NCBI GenBank assembly: GCA_944990035.1
Contig: CALYLX010000159.1
Span: 1,798,001-1,862,000 of the forward strand
Direction: 5' to 3'
DNA length: 64,000 bases
Source: Clitopilus passeckerianus
Lineage: Eukaryota; Basidiomycota; Agaricomycetes; Agaricales; Entolomataceae
The position numbers and the translations under genes are program-made. Of the stretch, positions 21,129-32,381 are shown piece by piece. Positions within the stretch are counted from its first letter, which is position 1, and the number at the start of each line of letters is the position of its first letter. The notes beneath the pieces are model-generated. The model was not told where the DNA came from and did not search any database. It was given only the letters and a program-made list of their open reading frames with translations.

Positions 21129-22491
21129 TCACCACTGATCAGTGAGAGGTCCGGTTTCCCTGTAGAACTTGCAATCTTCGGGAAGTTGTCGGGAAGTGCA
21201 CAATCTCCAGAAACAACACTATGTAAAATGGTGGTGCCTTCACCGGTTTTGGTGATGATGCATCTATGTTCACCTTCAGGTGGGTTCTGGAAACCTTGAA
21301 GAACGCGATGGGCTTGCCTCTGAACTTGGCGAGACTTCTCAGGTGAAGGAAGAAGTGAATCATCATCTGAGTCATCGTAATTTGGCCCGTCACTGAGAAA
21401 GAACGTCTGGTAGATCTCGGAACCGATCCACATCAGCCTGCGCGAGAATGGGATTGGAGTTGAGCAAAAACGGGGAATTCTTGAATTACTAGCTGGTGAA
21501 TCTCACCGGGTCGATAATATCGATCATCATAAACCCCTCATGCAAGTTGATGACGGTTGTCCTTTTGAACGTGGATACATAATCTAAAACAATCAGCTGC
21601 GTTTGAGATAGACCTGAATAAGTGTGTTCGTACGTTCCGCTTTCTCTTTGAAGATTCTTCCAAAGGCAGCAAACTCTTCGACCTCGCGACTACAATTTTC
21701 AAAGATGAACTCGATTGGGTCTTGTATATCCTTTGGCAGTCGTGCATAAGAGTCGCAAATATCGATAAGCGTAGCTGATGGGCAGCACTTCAGCAACGGC
21801 AGAAATGACCGTGAAATCACCAAGGTCTTGACATTGGGGAATGATTTGCCCTCGAAAGCTACGGCAGAGAGGTTTCTTGTCTTTGAATATCCCGTCAATT
21901 GAATGGTGGGTAAATTCGTGAATGTTTCGAAAGCGCGAGAGAGCCGATGCCACCCTTTCTCCGAAATCGCGTCGCGCACAAGAACCAGGTTGACAATTCT
22001 GGCATGTTATTGTAAAGGTGTGCTGACACAGAAATGGGAAGAGGGACTCACTTCACATAACTCGCAATTTCCGACCGCTTTGACGTTGCTATCGACAACT
22101 GGCGAGAGACCTGAGACGCGAGATCTTTGTTGGCAGGCCCATCCCCCTGGTAGGTAGAGAACTTGCTGCTACAAATGTCGATGCGTGACCAGGCAAGTGG
22201 CAAGGCAAATTTGCGCAGGGAACGGCAAGTAAGCGATAAAGCGCGTAATGTGTCGATCTTTTGGAAGTATTCGGAGTCCCGAGGAAGTCGTGCTCGAGGA
22301 CCGATGGCCGTAGGTGGTCTAGTCTTTGATGGAATAGCAAAACTTTCGGGTAGCTGCGATATAATTTCCCCCAAGATGTCCAACGGAAGGCCCAGGAATC
22401 CCGTGCTGTTACTAGCCTGCGCGATGGAACTTTGTTTCAGAACCTTCCGTGGGCGTTTTTCTGGCATTGACGATCGTGAAGGCTTCAACAT
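21129..22491 (-). CDS. F-box-like protein F4, last exon frame-broken
   Basis: Exons 22491-22052, 21998-21634 and 21583-21507 are in frame with good donors. The F-box is LPLDILGEIISQLPES, after MLKPSRSSMPEKRPRKVLKQ (a basic, possibly nuclear N-terminus). It also has LRALSLTCRSLRKFALPLAWSRI. Exon 4 begins at 21437 (ADVDRFRDLPD) but hits a TGA within 16 codons. The conserved acidic block and EGEHRCIITK...SVVSGDC lie in another frame, and the final PEDCKFYRETGP returns to the first frame. Two small compensating indels would explain this. As read, the protein would end about 310 residues in and lack the conserved C-terminal block. It is either a recent pseudogene or has sequence errors. Confidence 0.65.
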
Positions 22492-22776
22492 TCAGAAGTC
22501 AGTCGCGTACTGCGTTTAAGTTACGCGTTCCGTGGGAGGCGACTGAGAAGCTTGTTGTTGCATAGCCACTTGGTCAACCCGAAGAAAACGGATTGGTTAA
22601 AGTCAAAGAGCCCAATAATGTATATCAAGCGGCATCAGTTGGAAAATCGAGATAGTAATTGAATCAGAGAAAAAATAGGTAACAAGAAAATAGTATGGTA
22701 TTTTGTACCCTAAATCTTGCGAACAGCGGCCCACCCACCACTCTACCACAAAAGCAAAATATTCAATCTTCTCCAT
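22492..22776. other. Spacer between F4 promoter and Sec24 3' end
   Basis: Short non-coding spacer holding the promoter and leader of F4 (minus strand) and the 3' UTR of Sec24. No gene is seen. Confidence 0.4.
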
Positions 22777-25700
22777 CTAATAGCCGCCATTGCTGCCGTT
22801 AACCTTGTCCTTGAGCTGCGACAAGAACTGCTGGTAGCTGGGCAGTACATCTGCACGATCTTGGATGAGGCAGCTGAGAGCCCACAACCGGAGTGGTGGT
22901 TCACCATCGTCCTTGACGACATACAGATGTGGGTAGTAGGGTCCACGGCGCATCTCGCGAGTTTTCTGGACAATAGCGTTGACACGTTGTGAGAAGGGAT
23001 TTTCGAGGATGGGCAGGGTCATCTGCAGAAGAAATGTCAGTTGCTTTCAAGCCGACTGGGTGTGATAGAACAAACCTTGCCACCACGGAGGGCATCGTAG
23101 TTGGGTAGGTTGAAGACGTCCGTAACGAGCTGTGGTACAGCATCGCGGCCGACGTACAGGAACATAGTCTGTCCATCTTCGATCAAGTACAAGCCGTGCC
23201 TCTCAAACCTCTCCGAGGTAAGCGGCAATGCAGGTGGAAGCACAACACCCTGCTCGTCGACACTTCCAGCCTATACAACCACAATCAGCAAAAGCACCAA
23301 CCCTTGGGGGCAAAAAACGGAGGCTTACCTCAGGAGGCATGTTGTGCAATGAGTAGAACGAAGGATAGATGTAGGGAATCAATAACTGCGACGGCAAGCT
23401 CGTCAACAAGCATTGCGAGTACGCCCTAATATCCGGCGGAATCTGTGCACTCTGCCTAATCCCAACATTCTTCAACAATCCCAGCACCATCACGGGCAGC
23501 ATCTTCAAGTTCTCCGAAATCGCCAGCTGTGCGCTAGCACCGGCACCACCAGCAGTCATGCTCGTCTTGTATGCGATGAGAATGTCAACGAGCTGCTTGA
23601 AGATGAAGTCTCTGCTATCCTCGAGCTTGTGCGTAAGGGCACGCTCAACGGCCTTGTTGGCGAAGAGTGCGGCAAGCGCGATTTGGTCTGCCGATGCAAA
23701 GACTTCAGATAGACTGGTAGTCGTGGGTAGAGCCTGGGTGACTACACGAATACGACGCTCGCCGTGGCATGTCGTGTGCAGGATGGCAGTCTGGAAGACG
23801 ACATAAGGCGAGGTAATTGTCTCTTCGATCTGCACCTCGATGGCGTAAGACTGATCTTGAGGAACAGCAGGCATGGCCAGCAGATCGGTCGAGCGAACGA
23901 AGAAGTTGCCGTGGAATGACGACATGCGGAGACCTAAGAGTTGAGGTGAGTAAATGTAATGTCATTTATGAAGGATTAGGTGAACAGACCTCTTGAAGCA
24001 CGGACGCGCATGACAGCTTCCAACATGATGGGCATAGCCAAGACTTCGCCGAATTCATGGGCAAACTTGATGGCGTCTTCTGACCTGCCAGCGTTGAAGG
24101 CTGGGTAGTAGTAAGTCTGACCGGAGGTATAGTGTGGCAAGCAAGCTGGAGCAGGTGATATCAGACGGTGTAATGAACCGGGATAAAGCAGCGAGACATA
24201 CCAAGGGTGGCAACATCAGTGTATCCAGAGCTGAACAGGAACATGTCGACAGAGACATGCGACCTCGAGCATTCAATGGCAAATGTCTTGTAGAACGGAG
24301 ATGCAGGTTGAAGGAGGCCAGATTCCTGCAAGCTTTATGTCAAGGTTTTGCCAAATGGAGCGGTAATCCCAACTCACCTTGGAAGTTCCGAGAATCTTGG
24401 GGTCGTCTCTGTTCTTGAGGGCACCGGCACCAACACTAGGCAATGTTGAGGATAGAACGACGATCTTGCCGCCAATGGAAGACTAATGGATCACAGTATG
24501 AGAGTGTGCGTCAATTAGAAGCGGTAGATGATACGTACCATGAGCTTGAAGCCAGATTGCAAAGCTGGTCCCATAGCGCTTCCAATGACAGTATTCTCAG
24601 CAAACATGCCATTCAAGTTTGTGAGCAGTTGCTCGAGGCCAGCCCTTGACTCGCTAAGGTTGACGAGGAGGTCCGTAGGTTTGGGGAGGAAGACGTCATC
24701 GACATCAGAAACAACCAGCATGGTAGGGTCTGTGCTGCCAGGCTACCAGAAGAACCATAATGAGATGGGCGATTGACACGAAAAGTCTGAAAAAACATAC
24801 GGGAATAGAGAAGAAGTATAGAGAGGTATCATAGCAGATGATGGACACTCTTGCGCGATCATCTTCATTAGGAATGCGGTCTAGGTTCTCTAGGATTGTG
24901 CGTGTAGCGGTGGCGACCATGCCTAGTTTCGATGTAAGAACGTGGTTCGCAATAGAGATTCAACAGGAGAGCTCACCAGATTGGATCGAGGAATGGCCAA
25001 CGTCGATCAGGAAAACGTACACCGCGGGTTGAGGTGCGCGAACCATGTATTCCGTAGGTGCGACGAACTCAACAACGGAATGGTTGAGCTCAGCACGTTG
25101 CCATCGGTCCGCCTGAGTGTTGCGGGCTTGATCCCAGTCGAACAGGCTAGGGACTTCGTTTGACATACTACACATGCAGCATCGCCAGCTAAAATACATT
25201 CATCAGTAAATGTGGGAAATACGCAGAAACTGCTGCTTTACCGATTGCCACCGTCGATAAATTGGACATAAGGGTTGATGTACGTTCTGCAACGCCTGCA
25301 TCGTGCAATGACGGTATCGGTGACCAAAGGTACAGCTTCGTCACCCTCTTTAAGGGACCGATAAGGTGTAAGGACCAATGCCAAAGGGACCTTGCTCTTG
25401 CCCAGAAGCGAAGAGGTGGTGGGGATGGCATTGAGGGTACACCTCTGGTAGCTCGGATCCGCGTTTGCCAAAGGGGAAGGCGAGATGCAAGAGTTGGGAG
25501 GTAGCCTGATGTCGGGAGGTGGGCGATGCAAGTCCCTAGGTTCGGGAGGGGAGGTAAGGAGGTTCGTGGTATATAGCTGCAAACCGCCTGGTTGGCCAAC
25601 ACCCATCTGACCAAACTGGCCTGCCAATGCATCGACCTGCCCGCCGTACCCAGGTTGGGCTTGAGGTTGGGGCTGCCCGTAGCCAGAAAATTCAGGTTGA

Positions 25701-26224
25701 GCAGGTTGGAAGTACGCTGGTTGACCCGGACCTGGGGCAGGAGGTTGGCCTTGCTGCGCGGCGAATTGGTCCCCAGCTAGACCTGGAGTAAACAGCTGGC
25801 CACCTGGAGCAGCGCCTGCTGCTGGGCCAATGGGTGGCTGAGCCACTGCTGCACCACCATAAGAGGGATCGGATGCACCGTCACCGCCATAATAAGCTTG
25901 AGTTTGACCAGCAGCGTATTGACGGCGTTTTGTGTGATGGTGCGCGGGTTGACCTGCAACATTCTGATCGCCTGGTGGGGGCGAAGGTCCCTGTGTAGGC
26001 GGTTCCCACTGGGTATGTCCCGTAGCAGATTCTATATATTAAAGCCCGTAATCAGCGCTAGAACACCAAAATAAAGTATAAGTTGGACTTTACCGATAAA
26101 AAGCCATCGCTGATGGTTTGGGTCCCTATGAGAGTTATCTCAGTATCTACATAAGGTGATAATCGCTTTAGGCCTACCATTCAGAAGCCCATCCTTGTGG
26201 TGGTTGCCCTACTGGGGAGGCCAT
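22777..26224 (-). CDS. SEC24: COPII coat subunit Sec24
   Basis: Sec24 is the cargo-binding subunit of the COPII inner coat at ER exit sites. The start at 26224 opens [16 protein letters not shown], spliced to [10 protein letters not shown] and [12 protein letters not shown], which together look like a WW domain. Then come a Pro/Gln/Gly-rich disordered region ([15 protein letters not shown]...), the zinc-finger [27 protein letters not shown], the trunk ([30 protein letters not shown]), helical segments (VSSFHG.. to [18 protein letters not shown]) and the gelsolin-like end ([17 protein letters not shown]). The terminus is [13 protein letters not shown]. The gene is split by many short introns. 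It is divergent from the small peptide gene at 26782. It appears intact; essential housekeeping role expected. Confidence 0.92.
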
Positions 26225-26781
26225 CGTTAGGATCGTGAAGCTGGTCTTTTCGTTAGATTTTGAGGTCGACGACAAGGGCGGTGCTGCTGTCCGACGTGTT
26301 GGCCACGTCCTGCGCGATACACGACCAAACAACCGGACACGTCGCTGCACAACAGAGACAAAGTCCATTCAATTGGCGCTTATCGGGCGCTTGTGTACTT
26401 GCTACCTGCCTGTCATGATCCCAAGGCAATGCTCTGGAAAGACTTGGCTCACCGAAGTCGGCGTTAGGGCTCCCTGAATCGTCTTCCATTAGATCGAATC
26501 CTTGCGAATCCTGGCCAAGCGCAGACTCCTATCTTTCTTGGGTACTACTTTGGCCACCTCCCACCTTCTACTACTCCTCCCCACATGGGCCTCGAGCAAA
26601 GGAAGCTTATTGTTGGAGCGGATTTGGATCCCTTCCCATCTAAGAGCCAAAGACCTTGAACTTCGCATTGCTCGTGAAATTCCATTTGTGGGCTAAACGA
26701 TGTCGTGAATGTATATAAGCCTTTCAGAACTTGGCGCAGGTTCATTAACAGAATACATCCCTTCCATATCCCATATCCGAG
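26225..26781. promoter_or_regulatory. Divergent promoter of SEC24 and the first peptide gene
   Basis: This 557-bp spacer has two outward starts. A clear TATATAAG box at 26712-26719 lies about 65 bp before the plus-strand ATG at 26782, which is strong support that the tiny gene there is real. Minus-strand frames in 26253-26489 have no recognised domain and probably form the Sec24 leader. Confidence 0.55.
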
Positions 26782-26982
26782 ATGAAGCCCTTTCCTTTCA
26801 TTATGGCTGTATCACTCGCCACCCTGACGTACGCTGCCCCAGCTGCTCCCAAGACGGACGTAGAGCAGGCAAGTCTTCCCGTTCTTGTGCAGAAGAGTTT
26901 ATCTCATTCATAAAAACTTCATTAGCGCTCCGGAGCTAATGCAGATAATATATTCACTATCTGGAACGTGCATGACGATTAA
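26782..26982 (+). CDS. Tiny secreted peptide precursor with one W-motif repeat
   Basis: Two exons, 26782-26868 and 26926-26982, give 47 aa. Exon 1 encodes a signal peptide (MKPFPFIMAVSLATLTYA, then APAAPK). Exon 2 starts in phase 0 with RSGANADNIFTIW and ends NVHDD. The 14-residue stretch aligns without gaps with the three repeats of the neighbouring gene at 27421 (shared R1, D7, F10, W13). The intron begins GCAAGT after CAG, an ideal GC-AG donor; unspliced, the frame stops after 11 more codons. A TATATAAG box lies upstream. Function is unknown; a secreted signalling or defence peptide is inferred from the layout. It is easily missed because of its size and the unusual intron. Confidence 0.62.
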
Positions 26983-27134
26983 GGCTCTTTTCATTAGGTA
27001 TGTCATCGACAATATATCGCTTTATGCTTGCTTCTAACCTTTTGTTAGGATTCACGTTCATCTCTTTGGACGAATTACATGATTTCTTGTTCCCTCTACG
27101 CTTGTTATGCAGACCTGTACCCTCTATCTTCAAT

Positions 27135-27245
27135 ATGAAGCACACGTTTGCCCTACTACCAGCATTAACTCAGAAGGTTGGGAAGCGGCACATCATGCAC
27201 CTGCCCTCCCTCTCCGCACCAATGACTGCTTTCGGCTTATCTTAG
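27135..27245 (+). pseudogene. Possible relic of a third peptide-precursor copy
   Basis: MKHTFALLPALT resembles the signal-peptide start of the adjacent genes (MKLTTALLLTA) and is followed by a KR pair, but no W-motif repeat follows in any frame. It could be a decayed copy between the two intact genes, or chance. Confidence 0.25.
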
Positions 27246-27420
27246 GGGCAATTACCTATAAGAAGCTTCTGAAGAACGTAGGGAACCCTTTTGATAACGT
27301 TGAGTCGAAGCAGTGGCATCAACCAGCTTATGACGCCCTACTCCAGGAGAACTCCTAAAAGCCACATTTAAAGAGCCTACAACTGGCCTCCTTGGGGACC
27401 ATCGGCTCGGACATTCTCTC

Positions 27421-27916
27421 ATGAAGCTTACAACTGCTCTCCTGCTTACCGCTTTCGCGGCTCTGACTTGTGCTGCACCGTCGCCTTTAAAGGCTGTGAA
27501 GGCCAGATACCCTTCACCTTCATCCTATACACATGCCCGTATTGATGGCCTTGACCAGCCTTCCGAGGGTGAAGCGGTTGGGGTAAGTCGATTTATCGCC
27601 ACTTCAAAGCACGACCGGGCAATCCCTAACCCTTGTAGCGTTCTGAGGCAAAAGGAGACGAGATCTTTGCGGACTGGGGCGACGACGACCTCAAGAAGGT
27701 AACTGCCCGACGTCGATTTAGTATATTTCCTCCTCCTCAATTAAAATGAACAAATTAGCGTGCCGAAGCCGACGAAGACCTCGTTTTCGTCGATTGGGGT
27801 CAAGCAGTGGGAGAGGTGAGGCCCAGAGATCCTTGTAATATGACAGAGGCTGACCCCAGAAACAGCGCGCAGAGACTGCGGAGGACATCGTCTTCTCTTA
27901 CTGGGGAAAAGAATGA
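27421..27916 (+). CDS. Secreted precursor with three exon-encoded W-G repeats
   Basis: Four exons, 27421-27582, 27639-27698, 27759-27815 and 27860-27916, all joined in phase 0, give 111 aa. The signal peptide is MKLTTALLLTAFAALTCA, followed by a spacer with basic residues (KAVKAR). Exons 2, 3 and 4 each encode one repeat: RSEAKGDEIFADWG, RAEADEDLVFVDWG and RAETAEDIVFSYWG. Consensus is R-(S/A)-E-(A/T)-x-(G/E)-D-x-(I/V)-F-x-x-W-G. Exon 2 ends Lys-Lys and exon 3 begins Arg, so splicing creates a KKR Kex2-type site; exon 4 begins KQR. The repeats are acidic and end alike. The layout is that of a multi-copy secreted peptide precursor, as in fungal pheromone or dikaritin-type RiPP genes, but the core is not one I know and no UstYa-type tailoring gene is nearby. 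Confidence 0.75.
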
Positions 27917-28151
27917 TTGAATTCCTAAGAATGGGTGGGGACTTCCGGTGGATGGAGACTGACTTCAGTTTTAAACAGACTTTCTTCGTAGTGCCTGTGC
28001 TCTCATGTATTGCCATAAAGCATCAGTACGATCCATTATTCCTGAAAACTCCTGGATTTGTCGAGTGAGGTGTTATTAGAAGGCATTATATGAGATATAT
28101 CGTCGATAGTATTAGCAGAACACGGGCCCACCCAGCTGGATGCTGGAATCA
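27917..28151. terminator. Convergent 3' region
   Basis: 235 bp between the converging peptide-precursor gene and ATP10. AT-rich words such as CCATAAAGC near 28012 may serve polyadenylation. No gene is seen. Confidence 0.3.
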
Positions 28152-29259
28152 TTAGCTTTCCTTCTCTTCTGACTTCTTCTCCTTCTTCCCGCCCTCTAGC
28201 CGCTTCAACAACACGCCCGTGCACACTTCTAGCGCATTAGCCTCCTCCAAAGTAGCATCCGCACACCCTCCCCACCGCACCTTCAGATTCTCATCAATGA
28301 GGTATACATACCCAATCCGACTGTTGGTCATGCCGAGCGGGTCGCGGATGTATTCAACGTTTTGGCTGGAGACGAGGTAGGTTGGGTGAAGTTCTTTTGG
28401 TACAGTCGAACGCATGGACCCGATGAAGAGGTTTACGACGAAGGATTTGAGGACGTTTTCTTGGAGGTTGATTTGGACGTATTGGTAGCGTGGGTTGTCC
28501 TTGTATCGGGCATGAGTACGCTCTGTGAAGCCTTTGGCTTGTATCTAGGCAGGGGAACATTAGACTCGCAGTTAAAATTTAAAGAGAAGACTCAAACCTC
28601 AGAGATCCTGGTATTCAGCATGGCCAGTACAGTGACCTTGCCAAAGCACATGGTGGTGGTATTTTTCGTTTCGCTGGTATCAATACTCTTCCCTGCTATG
28701 TTAGGGAGGTAGAGTGCTTTCTAGTCAAGGAATGTCAGTATCTTCGAAGTCTGGTGTAAGTACAAATGTGCGCACGTCTTCTCGGATTAGAACATTAGGA
28801 GCAATCCAAGTCTTTCCTCCATAATCTCGAGTAGATATGAGGTCTTCGTAGTACCCTCTCCCAGCTTCTTTGATCCTGTCAAGTCGGCGTCAGTTTCACA
28901 TGCTCCCGAACAGCAAGAGGTTGCTGGCCAACATACAAGTGCCTCCGTTGCTCCATGATCACGTCCTTGTCCAACATATCCTGCATTTTCTCCTTCATGC
29001 TCTTCACATGTGTCGAAGGTCGCTCTGTTACACCAAGAGGCCGGCTCAAAGGCCGTAGCTCTGGCTTGGACGCTTCGGGACCTTCAATTTCTTGCTGAAA
29101 ACGCGCCTGAGCTTCGGCATCGCTGCCAATTTGGCTCTGTGATGCTCTCTGGGTTCTGAGAGAGCGTGTTGTAGACAGTTTCCGCCATGCTTGTCTTTCA
29201 ACACGCAACGAACGCTGCCCGAGGAAGGAAAGCCCGCGACTTGGCCAGAACAGCGACAT
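28152..29259 (-). CDS. ATP10: Mitochondrial ATP synthase assembly factor Atp10
   Basis: Atp10 binds newly made subunit 6 and is needed to assemble the Fo sector in the inner mitochondrial membrane. The start at 29259 (MSLFWPSRGLSFLGQRSLRV) gives an Arg/Ser-rich mitochondrial presequence. Exon 1 ends at the donor in QRRHLY; exon 2 resumes RIKEAGRGYYEDL, with ISTRDYGGKTWIAPN. The C-terminal part has GFTERTHARYKDNPRYQYVQI and SSQNVEYIRDPLGMTNSRIGYVYLID, ending in VRWGGCADATLEEA..L, the best-conserved segment of the family. A Lys/Glu-rich tail (KKEKKSEEKES) ends the protein. Several short introns interrupt the middle. No lesions seen. Confidence 0.85.
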
Positions 29260-29504
29260 TTTCGTGGTTTCTGATGGTGAACTTGCACCGAATGACCGCT
29301 TAGTCAGCCTCCTCAAGGCTGTCGACCCGGGACCGGGGTCACCAGGTCAATCAACTCGTTTATGTTTGGGCGGTCGTTTCAATTCTATGAAGTGCACTGG
29401 AATGTGCAAGCTGACTCTATACCAGGCGGTAACCACGCCCTGACCGTCGTGGGGAATAACTTGAAGGAGGTGGAGAAGTGAACCTTCACGAACAAGTTTG
29501 ATCA

Positions 29505-32381
29505 ATGTCTTCAAAGTCGGAAGAAGATGATGCACGGCTCAGCGACGAAGCCTGTGGGCAGTTATGGGAAGTCTATCTGCGTGAAGCAGAACAGTATGAC
29601 CATGGGCTTGTCAAGAGCTGGAAGGAGGATATGGACGTAACTTTGGTTTTTGTAGGTCTTTCAATCACCTGTCTACTTGATCAGAAATCTGACAGTCAAG
29701 TATAGTCTGGTCTTTATTCCGCTGTATTGACAGCATTTATTATAGAGAGCTATAGGAACCTGCAACAGGACCAGGCAGACGTAACTGTGGCATTACTTGC
29801 GCACATATCTGTGCAGCTGTCATCGCCATCCAACAACACTAGCGCGGCAGCTTTGAATGAGAATTTCGTCCCATTGCCCTCAGCAATCGCCTGCAACATT
29901 CTCTGGTTCTTAAGCCTCATCCTCGCCCTATCATGCGCCCTCCTTGCTACTTTTGTCCAGCAATGGACTCGACACTTTTTGCACCGCACTACGATTCTGC
30001 GGACACCTGCCGCTCGTGCACGCCTAATTTCTTTCCTCTACTTTGGCCTCAAGAACTTCAAGATGCACACCATTGTTGATGTAATTCCCTCCCTCCTCCA
30101 TCTATCCCTTTTCGCCTTTTTCGGAGGTCTGGTCGCCTTCCTACATCCCATAAATCCTGCCCTACAATGGCTTGTCATTGGTTCATTCATCTTCATCACA
30201 GCCGTTTACACTTTCTTCACCGCGATGCCCATGATCAACCTCAGTTCCCCGTATCAAACACCTCTCTCACCGATAATTTGGCGGACATGGCAGTCATTCT
30301 GGTGGAGCGTGGAAAAGGTTCGCAACGTACGATGGCGTCTGCTGTACCTCCGTACGAGGGACAGCGATGTGCTACCGACAGCATCGAACCGTCAGTACAA
30401 CCTGACATATGCCATGGTCACAGCCAGTCACTACAATCGGCAACAGCGGGAAGCGAGATCGATGGCATGGACATTGAAGTCCCTCAACAACGACCTCGAA
30501 TTTTTGCCTTTTATTGAGGCTTTACCCAATGTCATATACGGCGTCAATGGCAAACTTCACTCCGCCAACTTCCATCTGCTCAAGCCTATCCTGGAAACAC
30601 AGAACAGTGATATCGACGTCATATCCCGAATCTTTTCGCTGTTGGTCAATACCTATGACTATTGGTTCAAGTCCGACGACCAGACCCGGTCTCTCAATGC
30701 CATTCCTGATGCTTTGTGGTCTCTTGCCTTTGCCTTGAGCGAGAGACCACAGGACTTTGATTTACGGAAAACTGGGCGTTCATCGTGGTTTACCACGGAG
30801 CATCTGCGTCTCCTTGAGAGGTACCGGGAGCATATGAACGTAGCGTGGATGGTACCCGTCATCAATCTCATCAAGTCTAATATCGTCATGTGTCGGGAAT
30901 TGGACCTACCATCAAACGACCCACTCATTGCCACCCGCCCCCTTATCCCTACTCGACCACTGCTCTTCGATTCGGAGGAACAGGGTCATATTGTCATCAA
31001 GTACCTCACCGATACCACGAACGCATTGCCTACTCAGTGTGGTATGGCCAACACCACCTTCCATACACTAAAAGGTCACGAAGCTGCCAAGAAACACGAC
31101 ATGAATCCCATATATGACGGTCTAATGAAGAGGATACAGGAAGTAGTAGAAGAAGCGAAGAAAGACAGTTCAGACGGCGACGCGGATGACTCGGATGACG
31201 ACGACGACGAATGGCCGGATTCAATTGGCGACGAAGTCGGGTACTGCCTGATCCAACTATGCACCAAAGACTACGTCCATCGTATCTGCCAATATCTGAC
31301 CAAGAGAATGGAGGTCAAGGAAACAAACAACATGCTGCATTTATGGGCACCTACATGCGAACGCGAAAATGACCATATACCCGCTTATGCCCCCTTCTTG
31401 CGTGCTCTAGTCGCTCATGGCGCGTACTGCGAGAACTGCGTCAAAGCTCTACGCGAGATTCTTTGGTGCTTCGACAAACACCCCGATACAGACGAGGCGC
31501 AGGCGTCGTCGACCTCGCAGTTAAAGCTCAACCCTCGATGGTGGAGTGACCACGAGCCCCTGTGGATTCAGGTCCTTGAACAGCTTGAAGACCTTGACGA
31601 GGATGCCTTGCGGCCGGACCATCATTCGTTAGCCGTTATGATCAAGGCTACCGTCCTGAAGAAGTCTGATCCTGCAAAACCGACCGAGCCAGGGGATGAC
31701 TTCGACCTCGCCGAGGCCATCAACCGACATATCAGCCCCTTCGCCAACCCCTTCGCCCTGATACGAGGCCAACTGGACCCGCTGACTATCAGATCGGCCT
31801 TTGTGGCTCTCGTGGCCGAGCAGCTCAAATACCTGGACCCAACGGATTCAGACTCCTTAAAGGACGCTGAAGACACACTCAAGTTCCTCGAGTACGAGGA
31901 CCTAGTTGGAGCACCTTATGAGATCAGCCGAGAGATCACCATTCAGCTGGCTTCTGAAACGCGGAAGTGCTGCGAAATGTGGAAGAAAAATCCGTCATCT
32001 GGGATGTTGGACATCTTGAAGGTTGTCTGGAGGGTTTGGGAGGAAGCCCCGCTGGCTGCTGAAAAGCACGTTCCTGGACTGGATGCCAGGCCCCGTATCG
32101 TTCCAGAGGCAGCTTCAGATATACTCCGAGCTGCAGATATCCTACTGGCCTCATATGTCGAATCTCCTACGGACGAAACAATATCCGATGATGACGATGA
32201 CGATGACGAGGAAGTGGGGACAGAGGCGACCCCTTCGAAAAGCTCGTTGCAGGAGTATATGAAGCGTATCAATGCGATCAGGCGAATATGGGGTAGGCTT
32301 CCTCCGTCTTTACTTTCTTCGGTCCCGCTAATGAGCTTTACAGACTACAAGAGCGAAAAGGACCTTAAGGAGACGGACTAA
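29505..32381 (+). CDS. DUF6535-type membrane protein, array copy 1
   Basis: Three exons, 29505-29651, 29706-32292 and 32344-32381, give 923 aa. Exon 1 carries the family signature DEACGQLWEVYLREAEQYD and SWKEDMDVTLVF; the phase-0 intron there is conserved in all six copies. Four TM segments follow: SGLYSAVLTAFIIESY, CNILWFLSLILALSCALLATFV, LLHLSLFAFFGGLVAFL and LQWLVIGSFIFITAVYTFF. The helix 2-3 loop has QQWTRHFLHRTT. Residues beyond about 230 are a long soluble helical region with acidic runs (DDSDDDDDEWPD, SDDDDDDDEE). DUF6535 proteins are a basidiomycete family of unknown function, often expanded. The soluble region might be a repeat scaffold, but I see no catalytic motif. Confidence 0.85.

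Noticed and set aside
899..22491. RIP-like C-to-T mutation as the cause of all lesions
   Set aside because: Some stops fit transitions (3480, 7213), but frameshifts, the copy D deletion and other substitutions do not, and intact copies stand beside broken ones.
27421..27916. Basidiomycete mating pheromone precursor
   Set aside because: No C-terminal CaaX box; the precursor has a signal peptide, which fungal a-type pheromones lack.
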